From assembly GCA_015680685.1 (NCBI GenBank), contig MNCI01033529.1, positions 772,732 through 836,731 of the forward strand: DNA of 64,000 nucleotides, in the 5' to 3' direction. Numbering within the stretch: the first letter of the stretch is position 1; every line of letters starts with the position of its first letter. Source of the DNA: Gnetum montanum. Taxonomy: Eukaryota; Streptophyta; Gnetopsida; Gnetales; Gnetaceae. Below the pieces are notes generated by a model, which was given only the letters and a program-made list of their open reading frames with translations, made no database searches and was not told where the DNA came from. Shown one piece after another: positions 44,213 through 55,689 of this stretch. The position numbers and the translations under genes are program-made.

Positions 44213-44512
44213 TAAAACAAGCTAAAATTTCAAGATCCTCTTGCTTCACCAGCATCTTGGAATTCAGGCAAGGGATTTCCACAAGTGCAGTGTCATGGTA
44301 GTTTGGCAGGAAATGAATGCACTAAGTTTAGACTATTCAGTTAAGCAAGTTTTCTACCTTCAAAGCTGACAAGCCCAATGGACTCTCTGGCCTGCCCACC
44401 TAGATGTTTCACCCGACTGACAGTTTGTTTAGAAACCATGTGTGGAGTTGTTGGCAGTGCTCAAGATGCATAAAAAAGTTTGGCAAGTTTTCTAGTGAAG
44501 AATTTTGATACA

Positions 44513-45210
44513 CTACGCTACGCTATATAGCATAGCAGACCTCGAAAGATAGTTGCTCAGGCAATCAAGTGCAAATAATTGCAGAACTAAGTGCTACGCT
44601 ACGCAGCGTAGCATAGAATCAGAAAGGCTTAGCTTACCAAGTGATTATAGTGAAGAAATTGCACTCAGAAAGCACCTCGGCCTCCAAAACCAGTTGCCTT
44701 GTTTGACTTCAAGTCCTTCAGGAAGGTCTCTTACTAGAAAGTGGCGAATTGAGAAAAAAGTAGGACATGATGGCTGCTACGATATGCTACACTACATAGC
44801 GTAGCATAGTGTAGCAAAAATACAAGAGTAGCAAGAAATGTTTCAAATGAAATTTCAGCAAGTTCATAGCTTCTCTTTCACAAAAGGCAAAATTTACAAT
44901 TGTTAGCATGATCAAGACTTCAAACAAGTGTTTACAACTTTAGCACAAGTCGCTGATAAAGCTGACTACTATGCTATGCTATGCTACGTAGCGTAGCATA
45001 GCATAGTAGAGATGAAAATTCAATAAAGAACTTCAAAAGTTAACCCTATGTGCGTTGAAGCTTCCAACAGATGTAGTTGTAGTTGACTTCAAAGAAAATT
45101 TCCTTTTCAAACTGGTGGCTACACTGTGCTATGCTACATAGCGTAGTATAGCATTGCAAGCAACTATGCTATGGTAACGTGCTATGCTACATAGTGTAGC
45201 ACAACGTAGC
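44513..45210. repeat. Six GCTACGCTA palindromes in the C 5' LTR
   Basis: Palindromes lie at about 44513-44537, 44592-44616, 44773-44816, 44966-45009, 45118-45155 and 45178-45210. The fourth is a nearly perfect 44-bp inverted repeat centred on CTACGTAG. Arms are built from GCTACGCTA/GCTATGCTA words and their complements. The 3' LTR keeps equivalents between 61062 and 61770. Confidence 0.9.
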
Positions 45211-45414
45211 AAATAGCTACGCTATGCCAATATGCTTCATCTCTTGCTTGCATTATTTGCATACCTAATGCCAACACTACCAGTTTCAACAGTGTGATTG
45301 CAGCATGGCAAGTTCACAATCAGCTTTGCATGTCCATGCAATATGGACACATTAGCATCTCATGGGTCTAGGACATGTGGCATCTAAACTACATCTCTCG
45401 CTTGCTCCTAGTCC

Positions 45415-45422
45415 TATAAATA
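45415..45422 (+). promoter_or_regulatory. TATA box of the C 5' LTR
   Basis: TATAAATA in the context CTAGTCCTATAAATACCT; the identical context recurs at 61975 in the 3' LTR, and A and B have it on their strands at 25863 and 30043. It divides U3 with its palindromes from R/U5. Confidence 0.75.
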
Positions 45423-45762
45423 CCTTGAGGAGCAACACTCAAAGGGTTGGCAAATTTGGGGTTGGTTGGGGAAAAATTGGCATTGTAAGCATTGTTGGCA
45501 AAAATTGGGTTTTGCAGTTGGCAATTTTTGGAAATTTTGAGCATTGTTGGCATTGATTGGCATTTTAACAATTCAAAGAAAGTTGACACCTTTAGCATTG
45601 GAACTTGGCATTAGCTTTTTGCTTGTTGGTACTTTGTACTATTGGCTCTTAAGCTTATACCCGAAAACATAGTTGAGGCATCTTGAGTGTTCTAGCCATT
45701 CCTAAACTCCCTGTGCCCCTCCAACACTATACCACTTGTTACGCATTTTCAAGAAGAGAAGA

Positions 45763-45814
45763 GAATCGAACTTGCGACTTTGTGGTGGTGCATTTTCTCA
45801 TCCCAGTTGCTCTA
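45763..45814 (-). other. tRNA-like A/B-box segment in the LTR
   Basis: The minus strand reads TAGAGCAACTGGG and, about 40 bases on, CAAGTTCGATTC. These fit pol III A and B boxes at tRNA-like spacing. In the 3' LTR copy (62323-62374) the B box reads GGGTTTGATTC, so the ancestor was likely GGGTTCGATTC. It may be a SINE head or tRNA fragment captured into the LTR. Confidence 0.5.
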
Positions 45815-46088
45815 TTATTTCTACATTATTATCACTGTATAGCATCATTTTCTTTATTATCGCATTTATCAATCATTAGTTAGATTTCACATATTTCATG
45901 CTTAAAACAACATTTACATAAGGTTAAATTACACCGACTAAGTCCTTGTTTGATCGACCAGACCATTCAAGGTTGCCCATTTTCATTTTTATTCAGCATA
46001 GCCCTCACATAGATCCACGGTTAAAACTATTCACCTAACAACCTCTTGGTGTTTCTAGCCACCAATGTTTTTGGTCGTTATAGTTTAC

Positions 46089-46106
46089 TGGCACTAGAAG
46101 GAGGGC
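46089..46106 (+). other. Candidate primer-binding site of element C
   Basis: TGGCACTAGAAGGAGGGC starts six bases after the LTR end and is conserved in B at the same place. The tRNA is not identified. Confidence 0.45.
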
Positions 46107-46327
46107 ATTTCGGTGTCTTTTTCATGTTTCACGGTAGTCCTATATGCATTTTGTACCCCTTCATGTACTAGCGTAAATGTGACACCCTTTTGTGGTTGTT
46201 TATGCATCATGAAGTACAAATCGGTTACTCTAATGATTCCTCTGGAATCCTATAGGATAGAAAGCCTCCAATCACCCCTTGATCTCCTTGTTTCCCTCAT
46301 TTGCAAGCTCTTTTTAGCTTTATGAAA

Positions 46328-48640
46328 ATGATTTCCTCAAGCACCACAGTTACTACCTCTAATGTTGAGGTTCCCCTCTCAGTTCAAGGCATCACAGGTG
46401 TCGAGTAGCTGCCTAGTCCAGTGCTGGGACCACGTCGATCTCTCAGGATCCAAAATCAAGGACATGAGGGCTCAGCTCAGCAATACGAGCAGTACAACTT
46501 TCTTTGTGATAAGGTTTAGGCAAACCTACCTTTAGATTCACAAGAACTCAAGGACAAACATGCTTTTGAGTTCACTTGATATAATGGGAAGGAATTTATT
46601 CCTACTCCTAGCATTTCCATTCCTTTGACATAGATGCATCAGTGGCTCATAGATCAGCTAATAGTGACCATTAGGCCTAGAGAGCCATGAGACATAACAT
46701 CTCACCATGATGAGACATTCTAAAACAGGTAAGAGGAACTGGATTCCTAGTCTGAAGGTGGGGGTCAAACCAACCCTGCCACCATGCCTTCCACTCCATC
46801 TTTCGGGACAAACCTACTCTTTATCGCCGCTCCCTTCATGATCACATCTGTACCCTAGCAACCTATGATCTCATTGGCAATGGGTAGCCATGCCATGCCC
46901 TTGGCATATCAATACACCCACTCCCCTATCTCCTTTTTAACCACTACTCCTCAAAAAACTGTTCCTTAATCAATTCCTTTAGTGTATCATGCAACCATCA
47001 TGGGTACCCTACCCTACATTCACGCCATACATATATCGCAGTTGTATGTAGCTTCCACGTCCATTCCGCTATCTACACTTGTTCCACCGTCAGTGATAGG
47101 CCCAGTCCCACCCACATGGTGGACCCCATTTACTTCTCCTGTTTCATAGCCACCCAAATGTTTCACTATGTTTGCCACCAAGCGTATCAGGTTCCGCAAA
47201 TGGTACAACCAAGCATGAGACCATGGTCTATCCCGCCGGCCACATAGGTGGACAACCCCATGGCAGAACTAGTAGTTATTGCTCCAATAGCACAACCTAC
47301 CAGGTGGTGGATAGCACAAGCAACACCTTTCATAGGAGCCACCCCAATAGCACTGCCTATGAGTTAGGTTGTTGCCCCTACCATGCCATAGATGGAAGCT
47401 ACCTCTGTAGCTCCCCAACCATCTTTATCATCTCTGGGTCTAGATCAAGTGTTCTAGCTTATCTAGATCCTTACTGAGGAAATCAAATGCCTTAAGACTG
47501 ATGGTTTTGATACCATACAAGTCATGGACTTCTACCAAGACAACCCCATCAGCCTGATAGTTCCCATGCTAACTTTACCCCCTAGGATGCCACTCCCCCA
47601 TGTTACAAAATACAATGGAGAAGGTGACCCCAATGCTCATCTTGTTACATTTAGATTTGAATTCCCTGTTTTGCAATAATGGCTACATACAATCATCTGC
47701 ATCTTTGTTATGTCTTTGACAGGGAAAGCCCTGGATTGGTACTGTGCCCTCCCACACTCCTCCATCTCAACCCTAGAGGAGCTCCTGTCCTAGTTCATAA
47801 CACATTTCAAGTGTAACTTGAGACCAGAAGTTATGCTGGATCAGCTAATGAGCGTGAAGCAAGATCCACTAGAACTAGTCCAAAAATTTATACAATGGTG
47901 AAGCACTACCCTTAACGAGATCCATAAACCAATCACAGAGTCCCATTTGGTGGCTGTCTTTAAGGGTGTAGTGAATGACTTTATCAAGTCCAAACTATAC
48001 TATCTCACTCCCTGGACTCTTAGTTAGGTTTTCGCCTAGATAAAGAGCATACAAGATGTGGTCGAGGAAAGTAAAGACCTAGCTTATGTTGCATACAAGA
48101 ACACATTCACAAAGAAGGACAAGGGCAAGGTTGCAAAAACCACAGTGGCCGCTGTGGTAAAAGAAGCCAAATCCAACAACAACAAGAATAACAAGAAAGT
48201 GGCCATAGCAGGAACTAACCCCATGCCCAACTAGGGCAATGTAGCTCAACCCTCCACATCTACATCTAAAGCATTTGCACTACCTAAGCCAAACTTTGAG
48301 CATACAGATCACTCTAAATATACCCCATTGCTCGTCAAACCTTCAAAAATTCTAAAGCAATTACTAGTAGAAGGATATATCCAACACAAGTGGATGTCAA
48401 AGGAGGGAGTTAAAAAACATCAACGATACTACAAACTTCATAGGAACCCCTCCTTGGCCTTGCCCAATGAGCCACCAATTCCTAAGAATTTCAGACTGGA
48501 GCATCAATAGTGTGGTCATGACACAGATTACTGCATGGCATTAAAAGATGACATCCAAAGAATGATTGATCAAGGGAAACTGGTTTTACACAATAGCAAC
48601 CCAGTGCATTCCAAATATCATTCTCTGCATGTTTACATGG
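46328..48640 (+). pseudogene. gag of element C
   Basis: The ATG at 46328 aligns with that of B: NVEVPLSVQGITG against NVEVPITVQGITD. A Pro/Thr/Met-rich region follows, then the core YNGEGDPNAHLVTFRFEF, LTGKALDWYCALPHSS, LDQLMSVKQDPLELVQKFIQ, a Lys/Asn-rich linker near 48100-48230, and the zinc-knuckle relic EHQ*CGHDTDYCMALKDDI near 48500. About a dozen stops or shifts. Gag forms the particle and binds the RNA. Confidence 0.8.
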
Positions 48641-49194
48641 ATCCTCTTAAGGCCAACAACGCTAGCTACATTATCAACACTATCAGTGTTAACAATAATC
48701 CTAAACTATCCTAGCGGCCATTTGTGGTTTGTGTGCCTCAACGTAGTGCACCAACACCATCAATGGCCAAGAAAACTCCACAAAAAATGTTTGTCTTGAG
48801 AGTCCCTCCCCAGACATTTAGCCCTACACCCTCTATTAGCAAAACCACATCACTACACGCATTAACACCATTAGCACCATTCGTCATCAGGGGGCTAAGC
48901 CATTTAACCATCCCCACCGCACATAAGATAGCACCTTAGCCTTCTCGCCCAAAAAAATGAGAAGAGCATTTAATAGGTGAGGCATCAATGGAATGTACTA
49001 CCCTGAGTGCTTCCAAACCTATGCCCTTGCCCTCTACATCTATGTCCTCATTGTTGAAAGATGACGTTGCTACACGTGCACGGTCATCACCACCTCACTC
49101 GAAAGGGTATGATCCTAGACTCGAAACTATTCCTCCTCGGGAAATTTGTCTCATAGGATGAATGGAGAAGGAGAAAAGCAGTAAACAGGAAGGT

Positions 49195-50110
49195 GGTCTA
49201 GATCTTTTAAGCACTCTCACTTAGGTTAGGCAAGATTTGAAACAAAAAAACACAATGTTGAGCCTGTATGACTTGATTATGACTTCTACTACACACCGTG
49301 AGGCTTTGGTTCACACGTTAGCGGTGATCCCAGTTGACGAGAACATGTCAGCAGAAGAAAAAGTAATCCACTTAGTTATGCTTTCTTCTACATCTGTAGG
49401 ACCCAAGCCATCCCAATTGACTTTTTGTGATGATTCCATTAGGAAAGACCCTGAAATGGGTCAGTTGACTACAACACCTCTTTTCATCACAATTAGGGTT
49501 AGCCAATACAAGATCCGAAGGGTACACGTTGATGATGGGGTTGCTACAAATGTCATCCCATTCCCTATAGTGGATAAGCTTGGTTTGGTTGACTAGATCA
49601 GACCCATAATGATTTCATGCTTGAAGTCATTCAATAGGGCATGGCTCATAGTGAAAGGCATGGTCCACATTGACTTTGTGGTAGGAGACTAGTTCCCCAC
49701 TAATGCAACATTTATCATGGTGGAAGAGATGCCCAAGTTTAACCTAATCTTAGGTAGATCATGGTTAACACAACTTAGGATCGTCTCTTCGCCCATACAT
49801 CAAGAGATCCATCTACCCTATGTAGGCAAGGAAGTGGTAATCCATGACAATGAGGTTGCAATGCAAGCAATCAATAACATAGATATGGAATAGGGCTCGG
49901 AGGTCATAACCTCTAAGAGTGAGGCACCTATCTCTGTAGATACTAATGGTTTAGTGAAAGAGCCAGCCCAGCATGTCGGCTCAAGAAAAAAAAATTCATG
50001 GGGTGAGTTGCCCTTCCAAGTGGTGGACAACGATGTAGATGAGTGCCTTAGCCAAACATCTATGGTGGGTCAAAAAGCAGTTACACATAGCGTAGCAACC
50101 CCACTACTTC
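49195..50110 (+). pseudogene. Protease region of element C
   Basis: MLSLYDLIMTSTTHREALVH leads into an open 119-codon stretch with the active-site region RRVHVDDGVATNVIPF (DDG for the usual D[ST]G), then GLVD, a stop, KFNLILGRSWLTQLRIVSSP and EVAMQAINNIDME. The C-terminal tail ends near 50110, just before array 1. Colinear with B. The replacement of Ser/Thr by Asp in the D[ST]G triad is shared in decayed form with B and may be real or drift. Confidence 0.75.
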
Positions 50111-50211
50111 CTACCTAGTTAACATCCTTTGTACATTTACCACTTATTAGCTTCGTATTCATCCATCTAAGCTAGGGCCCAAAATCGTTAACATACCTTT
50201 TTATTTACACC

Positions 50212-50378
50212 ATGGCCTGAAATGACCTAAAAATATATCGGCACCATAGCCCAAAATGACCTAAAACTACACATGACCCAAAATGGCCTAAAACTAGCCA
50301 TGGCTTGAAATGGCCTAAAACTACGAATGGCCTGAAATGCCCTAAAACTAGCAATGGCCCGAAATGGCCTAAAACTAA
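50212..50378 (-). repeat. Tandem array 1 in C (about six units of 27 bp)
   Basis: Minus-strand units read TAGTTTTAGGCCATTTCGGG and include GGCC inverted repeats. Twenty-seven bases equals nine codons, and one frame is open through all units with repeated LVLGHFGP-like peptides. The array sits 165 bases after the stop of antisense gene 1. Confidence 0.85.
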
Positions 50379-50542
50379 AGTGAAAGACATAAAAACTAAT
50401 CCCATAGATAACATACATAACACATAAATTAGAGTAGCATCAATCCTATATTAATCCATTTTTCATTCAAGATTTCACTTAAACAATGTCTGCAATATTT
50501 TTACACAAAATATAAAAATACAAAAAATCAAAATCCCTACTA

Positions 50543-53500
50543 TCACATGTCATCTTCTCCTTCATCATCTCCCTTTGCATCACCTTCTTCCACATCATCA
50601 TTTTCACCCTCTAGGGGCCCTGCTTCCTCATCTAGGATTTGCACCATAAGCATCAAGAAGTTAGCTAGAGTTACATATAATAGCTAGAAAAACATCAACT
50701 GTTGCATCACAAAAATTGATTGACCCGAGACGACCCCACGTCTACCTTGGGTGGTATGCGATCCAATCCGATCCCAAGGTGGTGCTAGACCTCCTCCCTT
50801 ATGATATTTGCCAAATGTTTTTCACTCAGTTTAGCATTTTCTGTAGCTTTCTCCTTTTCAATGGCCATCCATCTTGGTGGTCCCGGAGAAAAGGAGATGG
50901 TGGTAGTCTCACCTGTGGGAAGATTCATTTTTCGCTTAGGTGACTCAGTGACCTTCACTTGCTACATGAACTTGTTGTAGGCCTTAGAAGCACCAATGAC
51001 ATCTACAAATGCTTCATAAGTATACAACTTCACTGAAGCATCCCAATATTGTTTACGATAGGTAGCACATTCTAGTTTCTACATATGCTTGTGATTTTTC
51101 TAGGACTACCCCCACTCGTAAACTCTAGTACTATAATCCTTCAAATCTTGGTTCTTCTGAGCCAACAAGTCTATTTGCATCTGCTGCTCAATTATTTCCT
51201 GGGTGGCCTCATTGTTGCGCTGCATAGCCAACCTATAGCTTGCATAATCTATGATAGTTGTGCACTAGCTACCATCATTGGTATCATGGGCCAGGAGGAA
51301 CTCATTCCTAGAACGAAGGTCTCCCACCTCGGTGGTCAGATTGGCCATCTCTTTATCCTACCTCTGGACCTATTTCCACATGTCTTTATTCACATGCCTA
51401 CACTCACACAAGGAGTGTGCCGAGTGCAATGCACATTTGCTATAGTCTTCATATACACGACGAGGCACCTTGGTCACTTCAGGTGGGAATTTTAGCATGA
51501 CATCCATCTTTATTACTTGTTTTGGGTCCCACTTGAGGTGAGAGGTTGTTATCATAGGTAAAAGCACATTAGTCATAGTAGCGTAGCAAATTTTGACAAT
51601 TCAAGAAGTCTAGCATTGCAAGTTAAAGGCCTAGCATAGCCACTTTACTTACCAACTTCTAGATCGACCTATTTGAGATGGCTAATCATGTAGTTGACAA
51701 CCCACTACATGAATGTAAGCTCGTTAAGGGTCTTGGCCCATGGTTCCAACTGGATCAAGGAAGGTCTTGCAGTGTTAACAGCAGTGTCTACCATATAACT
51801 AAATGCGTCAATAATGATTGAGATAGACTACAATAAAATAGGTGAGTAATGGAGACAATAATATAAGGGCTCCTACCTAGCAAACCCTCAAGGGTGATAG
51901 CGGGGGGGAGGGGGGTTACCCATCGAAATACTGTTGAATATACTATCAAACTCATAGGTATCTTATTGTAGCTACCCTTTTTGCTGGCTTAACACTATAG
52001 TAGCACCCTCTGCGTTCATCTATTTCTTCGATGTTGAAATGTGTTTAGCAAAAGGATCATCAGCAGTGGTTCCTTCCTCATTGACATGAGCTTCCTCTTT
52101 ATTCATTGGAGCATTTGTTTTTAAGGCACCAGCATCCTCCTCATCTGCAGGAGTATTTTCCTGAATGATGGGAGCCCCTTTCTTTATGGTGGGAGTTCCT
52201 TCTCTCTTGGCTAAGGCCCTTCCCACTGTGGCTGGGGCCCCCACATCTTTATTAGCTGCCCCCATTTTGGGGGCCGAAACCTCTTCTTCACCTTCTTCTT
52301 CTTCCTCTTCCTTTGACAACAAAGAAATTTCGCATTAGGCCATAGTGTATTAAGTTAAAAATTGATGCTATGCTAGCTAATGTAGCACAACATAACAAGC
52401 ATTAATCAAATAAGTGAAAAAAAAAGTAAAGCACCAAAAGCATTTACCAATGGGGGGTTGTATCCTATGTAGCTTGAACTGTAGTGTCTGCCCCTCTTCT
52501 TCTTCTGTATGGGGAAGCTCCTCAGCTGGAAGAGGCCTCTTTCACTAAAACTTGGTGGCCACCATGTCCATGATGAGGCTTTTCCCCTATGATATGCTAC
52601 CTTTAGTAGCAGATGGTGCCTCTCCCTTGCTATCCTGGCCACAAAAGTTATGGGCCATCCAATCCTTAGTCATCATAGAAAATGACTCCTTGATTGCTTC
52701 TGGGGGATGTTGGGCTCGAGTGGTCTAGAAGAATTGGCAGATCCATGGCTTGAAAATCTAGTTACGATCTTGGATAACATAGACTCCATTCTCACGGACC
52801 ACAAATAATTCCACAAAACACCACAAGCAAGCTATGTAAAAGGCATGGTGCACATTGAAATGAGACTCATGCTTCTTATGGAGTTTAACTATTTTAGCTT
52901 GTAGGCCTTTGCAGAGATGCCTAACCTAGTTGTAACAGGCCCCCTCTTCCATTACCTTCCTCATCATCCAAGCTTGCTCAATCCCAATAATCTTTCCTTG
53001 GGAAAGTAGCTAGGGGAAAGCATGGGAAAAGAAGATGGGGTAAATATCTTTGGCTACTTTCGACTTCACTTTTATCATAAGGATCCCCTTTTTCCCTTTC
53101 GAAACCCCTAGACACTCCTCAATTTCCCTCTGATGGTTCACCTCTTTTTTGGTATTTTTCCCCATGGGAAGACCATCAGTAGGGACACCGAAGAAGTTTG
53201 TGAATAATTGGTCATTAATTTCAAGGACCACCCACACACTTTGCATACATGTGCGGAAGCGGTCTACCTTTTCAAAAAATGAGTCAGCTAGGGCCAACAT
53301 CTAGGCATCAAGGACACTCAGCTTCATGGCCAAGAACAAGTCCATGAGTCCAGCGTCCTAGATGTGGTTAGTCAGTGATTCCAAGGCCCAGTTACAAAGC
53401 CATTGTTGAGTCTCATCTACTTCCCCATACTTGAAGTAGATGCTGGCCTCATGATGCCTAGAGGTGATCACCATCACCTCTTTGGACTTCTTCACCACTG

Positions 53501-55081
53501 TAGCATTTTGCACAAAAAACTTACACAAAAACAAAAATAGCATAAGGATAGAAGCAATGCTCGAACATGCTAGCAACTCACTATTTAGCTTAACAGGTTT
53601 AAATGGTAATGGGAATGGTGGAAGATCCACCAATACATCTTCGATGGTGATTGGCCTAAGGGATTCCCAATCCCCATCCAACCAACCAAACTCCTTGCAT
53701 CTTTCATAGAGCTGAGAGTACCAAGTTGGGTAGGTTTTGTACTCACCCTCGCATTAGCCTATCATGCCTACATGCATGTTTTTAGTGGAAGAAAAATCTT
53801 GCAATGACATCCATGTCAAGGCTAATGTATCCGTGTCACCATGAAGTCCATCCTTGTTGATAAAAAAAATTGGTAACAAAAGAACGCTGTTAACATTTAC
53901 CTAGCATAGCAAGTATTGCATAGCATAGTGGAATATGTTTACAGAACACACCTGCCGGCATAGTAAACGGTTCCTCATGGGTTTTGAAAACAAGTTCCCA
54001 TGTGGTGGACAATAAACAAAGTGTTGTACAGATGGTAGCAATTGTATTCAGGCATCTCCTAGATCCAAGCCAGATGCCTAAAATTTTTTGGATGCTGACT
54101 GGATCCTTCTCCCTACCTGCTCCTGATTACTCCATCCATCAAAAATCTCAGAATACCTCGATTTTCCCCAAGAAATAGGGTTTTTGTTACTACGGATGCT
54201 ACCTCCTCTGACAAATGTGATCAAATGATTACACTGAAGTGCTGGAGGAGAAATTGTAGGAAGTCCTATGCACCTTCCCTTGACCAGACCGCATGTTACC
54301 CCACACATGCATGGGGTGGAGGAATGTTGGCTACTAGTTCACTTATGCAGCATAGGATCCCTACGATTTCTAGGATAATTAAGATTGGCCTTAGCACCAT
54401 CCTACATAACACAATTGCAAATTTTAACATCATGTTTGAGTTGTATTCACATATAGCATAGCAGAATTAGCAGTTAGCAGATAGTGTAGCATGACTCTCC
54501 CCATGCATGTAGTGTAGCAAAAACACGAAGGAAATAGTGTAGCAGAATTAGCCTAGCATAGCAATGAAAAGCTAAATGCAAATCTTTTGACAAGAAAGAA
54601 TTCAATGCGCTACACTAGTTTCAACAAATCTTTTGCCTGACAAATCATGCACATGGCCAAACCCTCCTGAGGGTCCTACGCTACACTATTCACATGTTGA
54701 ATTGCTAAAATCACCTAAACTTCTATGACAAGCTAGCCATAGCAATGGTGATTTAGGCAACACTGCATGCAACCTTAGCATACTGTCTCTATACCCATCA
54801 CAACCGAGTCAGTAATAGCAACAGTGGAATGGCCAAAATAGTGACAAAATGGTAACAGAAAAACGTAGATTGCATAACAAAAATCGTAGAAATGAAAATA
54901 GAGAAAGCAGGAACAATAACCGTAGCATAGAGAAAGACAAAAAAAATAGCGTAGTAACTTACCAAGCTGATGGGGCCTCCTCTCGCACTGCAATGCATGC
55001 TTGTGACACATGCCCTAGAGTATCCTTCACTTCATCCACCTTGGTGAGTGCTAGGTATTTGCATTCTTTCTTTGAAGCCAT
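50543..55081 (-). pseudogene. Antisense gene 1, most complete copy (about eight exons)
   Basis: Proposed exons on the minus strand: 55081-54963 (ATGGCTTCAAAG start, 119 nt, donor TTG|GTAAGT), 54401-53952 (acceptor TTATGTAG, donor CAG|GTGTGT), 53852-53582 (donor ATA|GTGAGT), 53497-52448 (donor TTG|GTAAAT), 52310-51877 (Glu-rich start, donor TAG|GTAGGA), 51827-51653 (donor TTG|GTAAGT), about 51545-50725 and about 50640-50543. Total roughly 3.4 kb of exon. Readable parts: CKYLALTKVDEVKDTLGHVS; RPITIEDVLVDLPPFPLPF; QLFTNFFGVPTDGLPMGK; a poly-Glu/Ala-Pro-Thr linker; a leucine-heptad segment; an acidic tail. Several stops remain, so this copy is dead. I recognise no domain. Exons 1, 6, 7 and 8 are confirmed by copies in B or A. 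Confidence 0.65.
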
Positions 55082-55216
55082 CATTTCATTTTCTGATTCT
55101 TTCTTGCATGCTATAATAAATCGTCTTTCTCTTAGCTTGCACAATCTCTCTACGCTCTGAATGAAGGATCTGTGCTATTATGGTGAAAATGACAAATTTA
55201 TCAGGGGTAAACCCCC

Positions 55217-55223
55217 ATTTATA
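55217..55223 (-). promoter_or_regulatory. TATA box of antisense gene 1 in C
   Basis: The minus strand reads GCTATAAATGGGGG about 140 bases upstream of the ATG; B has the aligned CATAAATA. The 5' leader (to 55081) is also similar between B and C, supporting a real internal promoter. Confidence 0.65.
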
Positions 55224-55400
55224 GCTAAAACAGTGAGAAGAAACTTGTCATTTTCTCTCTCCAATTAATGAGGGATGTTCCATACAATGTAGCATTTCCC
55301 CATAGCATAGCACCACTATTTGCATTATGGCAAGTGGGCCTGACTAGAACCTTCAACCCACTTTAAACTAGCTGTTAGGCTTTGCAAAAATAACTAACTA

Positions 55401-55579
55401 GATGGTCTACAAAGACCTTAAACTAGCAACTTCAAACTTTTGCTAGTTTAAGGCCTTAAACTACCAAATTCTAATCCACATCCTTTATCAAGTTAATGGT
55501 CCACAAAGACCTTAAACTAATACTTTGTAGTTTCACTAGAGTAGCCTATTAGTGGTTCGCAAAGACCTTAAACTAGCAG
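55401..55579 (-). repeat. Tandem array 2 in C
   Basis: Three to four units of GCTAGTTTAAGGTCTTTGYGGACC type on the minus strand, between the antisense gene 1 promoter and the reverse transcriptase. Colinear with 36307-36490 in B. Confidence 0.8.
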
Positions 55580-55689
55580 TTTTACACTTTTGCATCCAAG
55601 TAGTTTGCTATGACTTTACAAATGCTTACTAGACACTGTTGCTACAAATAGGTATCCCTTGACTAGGCATTCATCTCATTGTAGCAAGT

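Larger units (their letters stand above)
44213..46082 (+). repeat. 5' LTR of element C (about 1870 bp)
   Basis: It runs from TAAAACAAGCTAAAATTTC (family start TGAAACACCCC) to GGTCGTTATA (family end GATCACTACA), i.e. TG...CA with transitions. Contents: palindrome series (44513-45210), TATAAATA (45415), a TTGGCA-rich stretch after the TATA box (45445-45570), and a tRNA-like segment (45763-45814). Confidence 0.85.
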
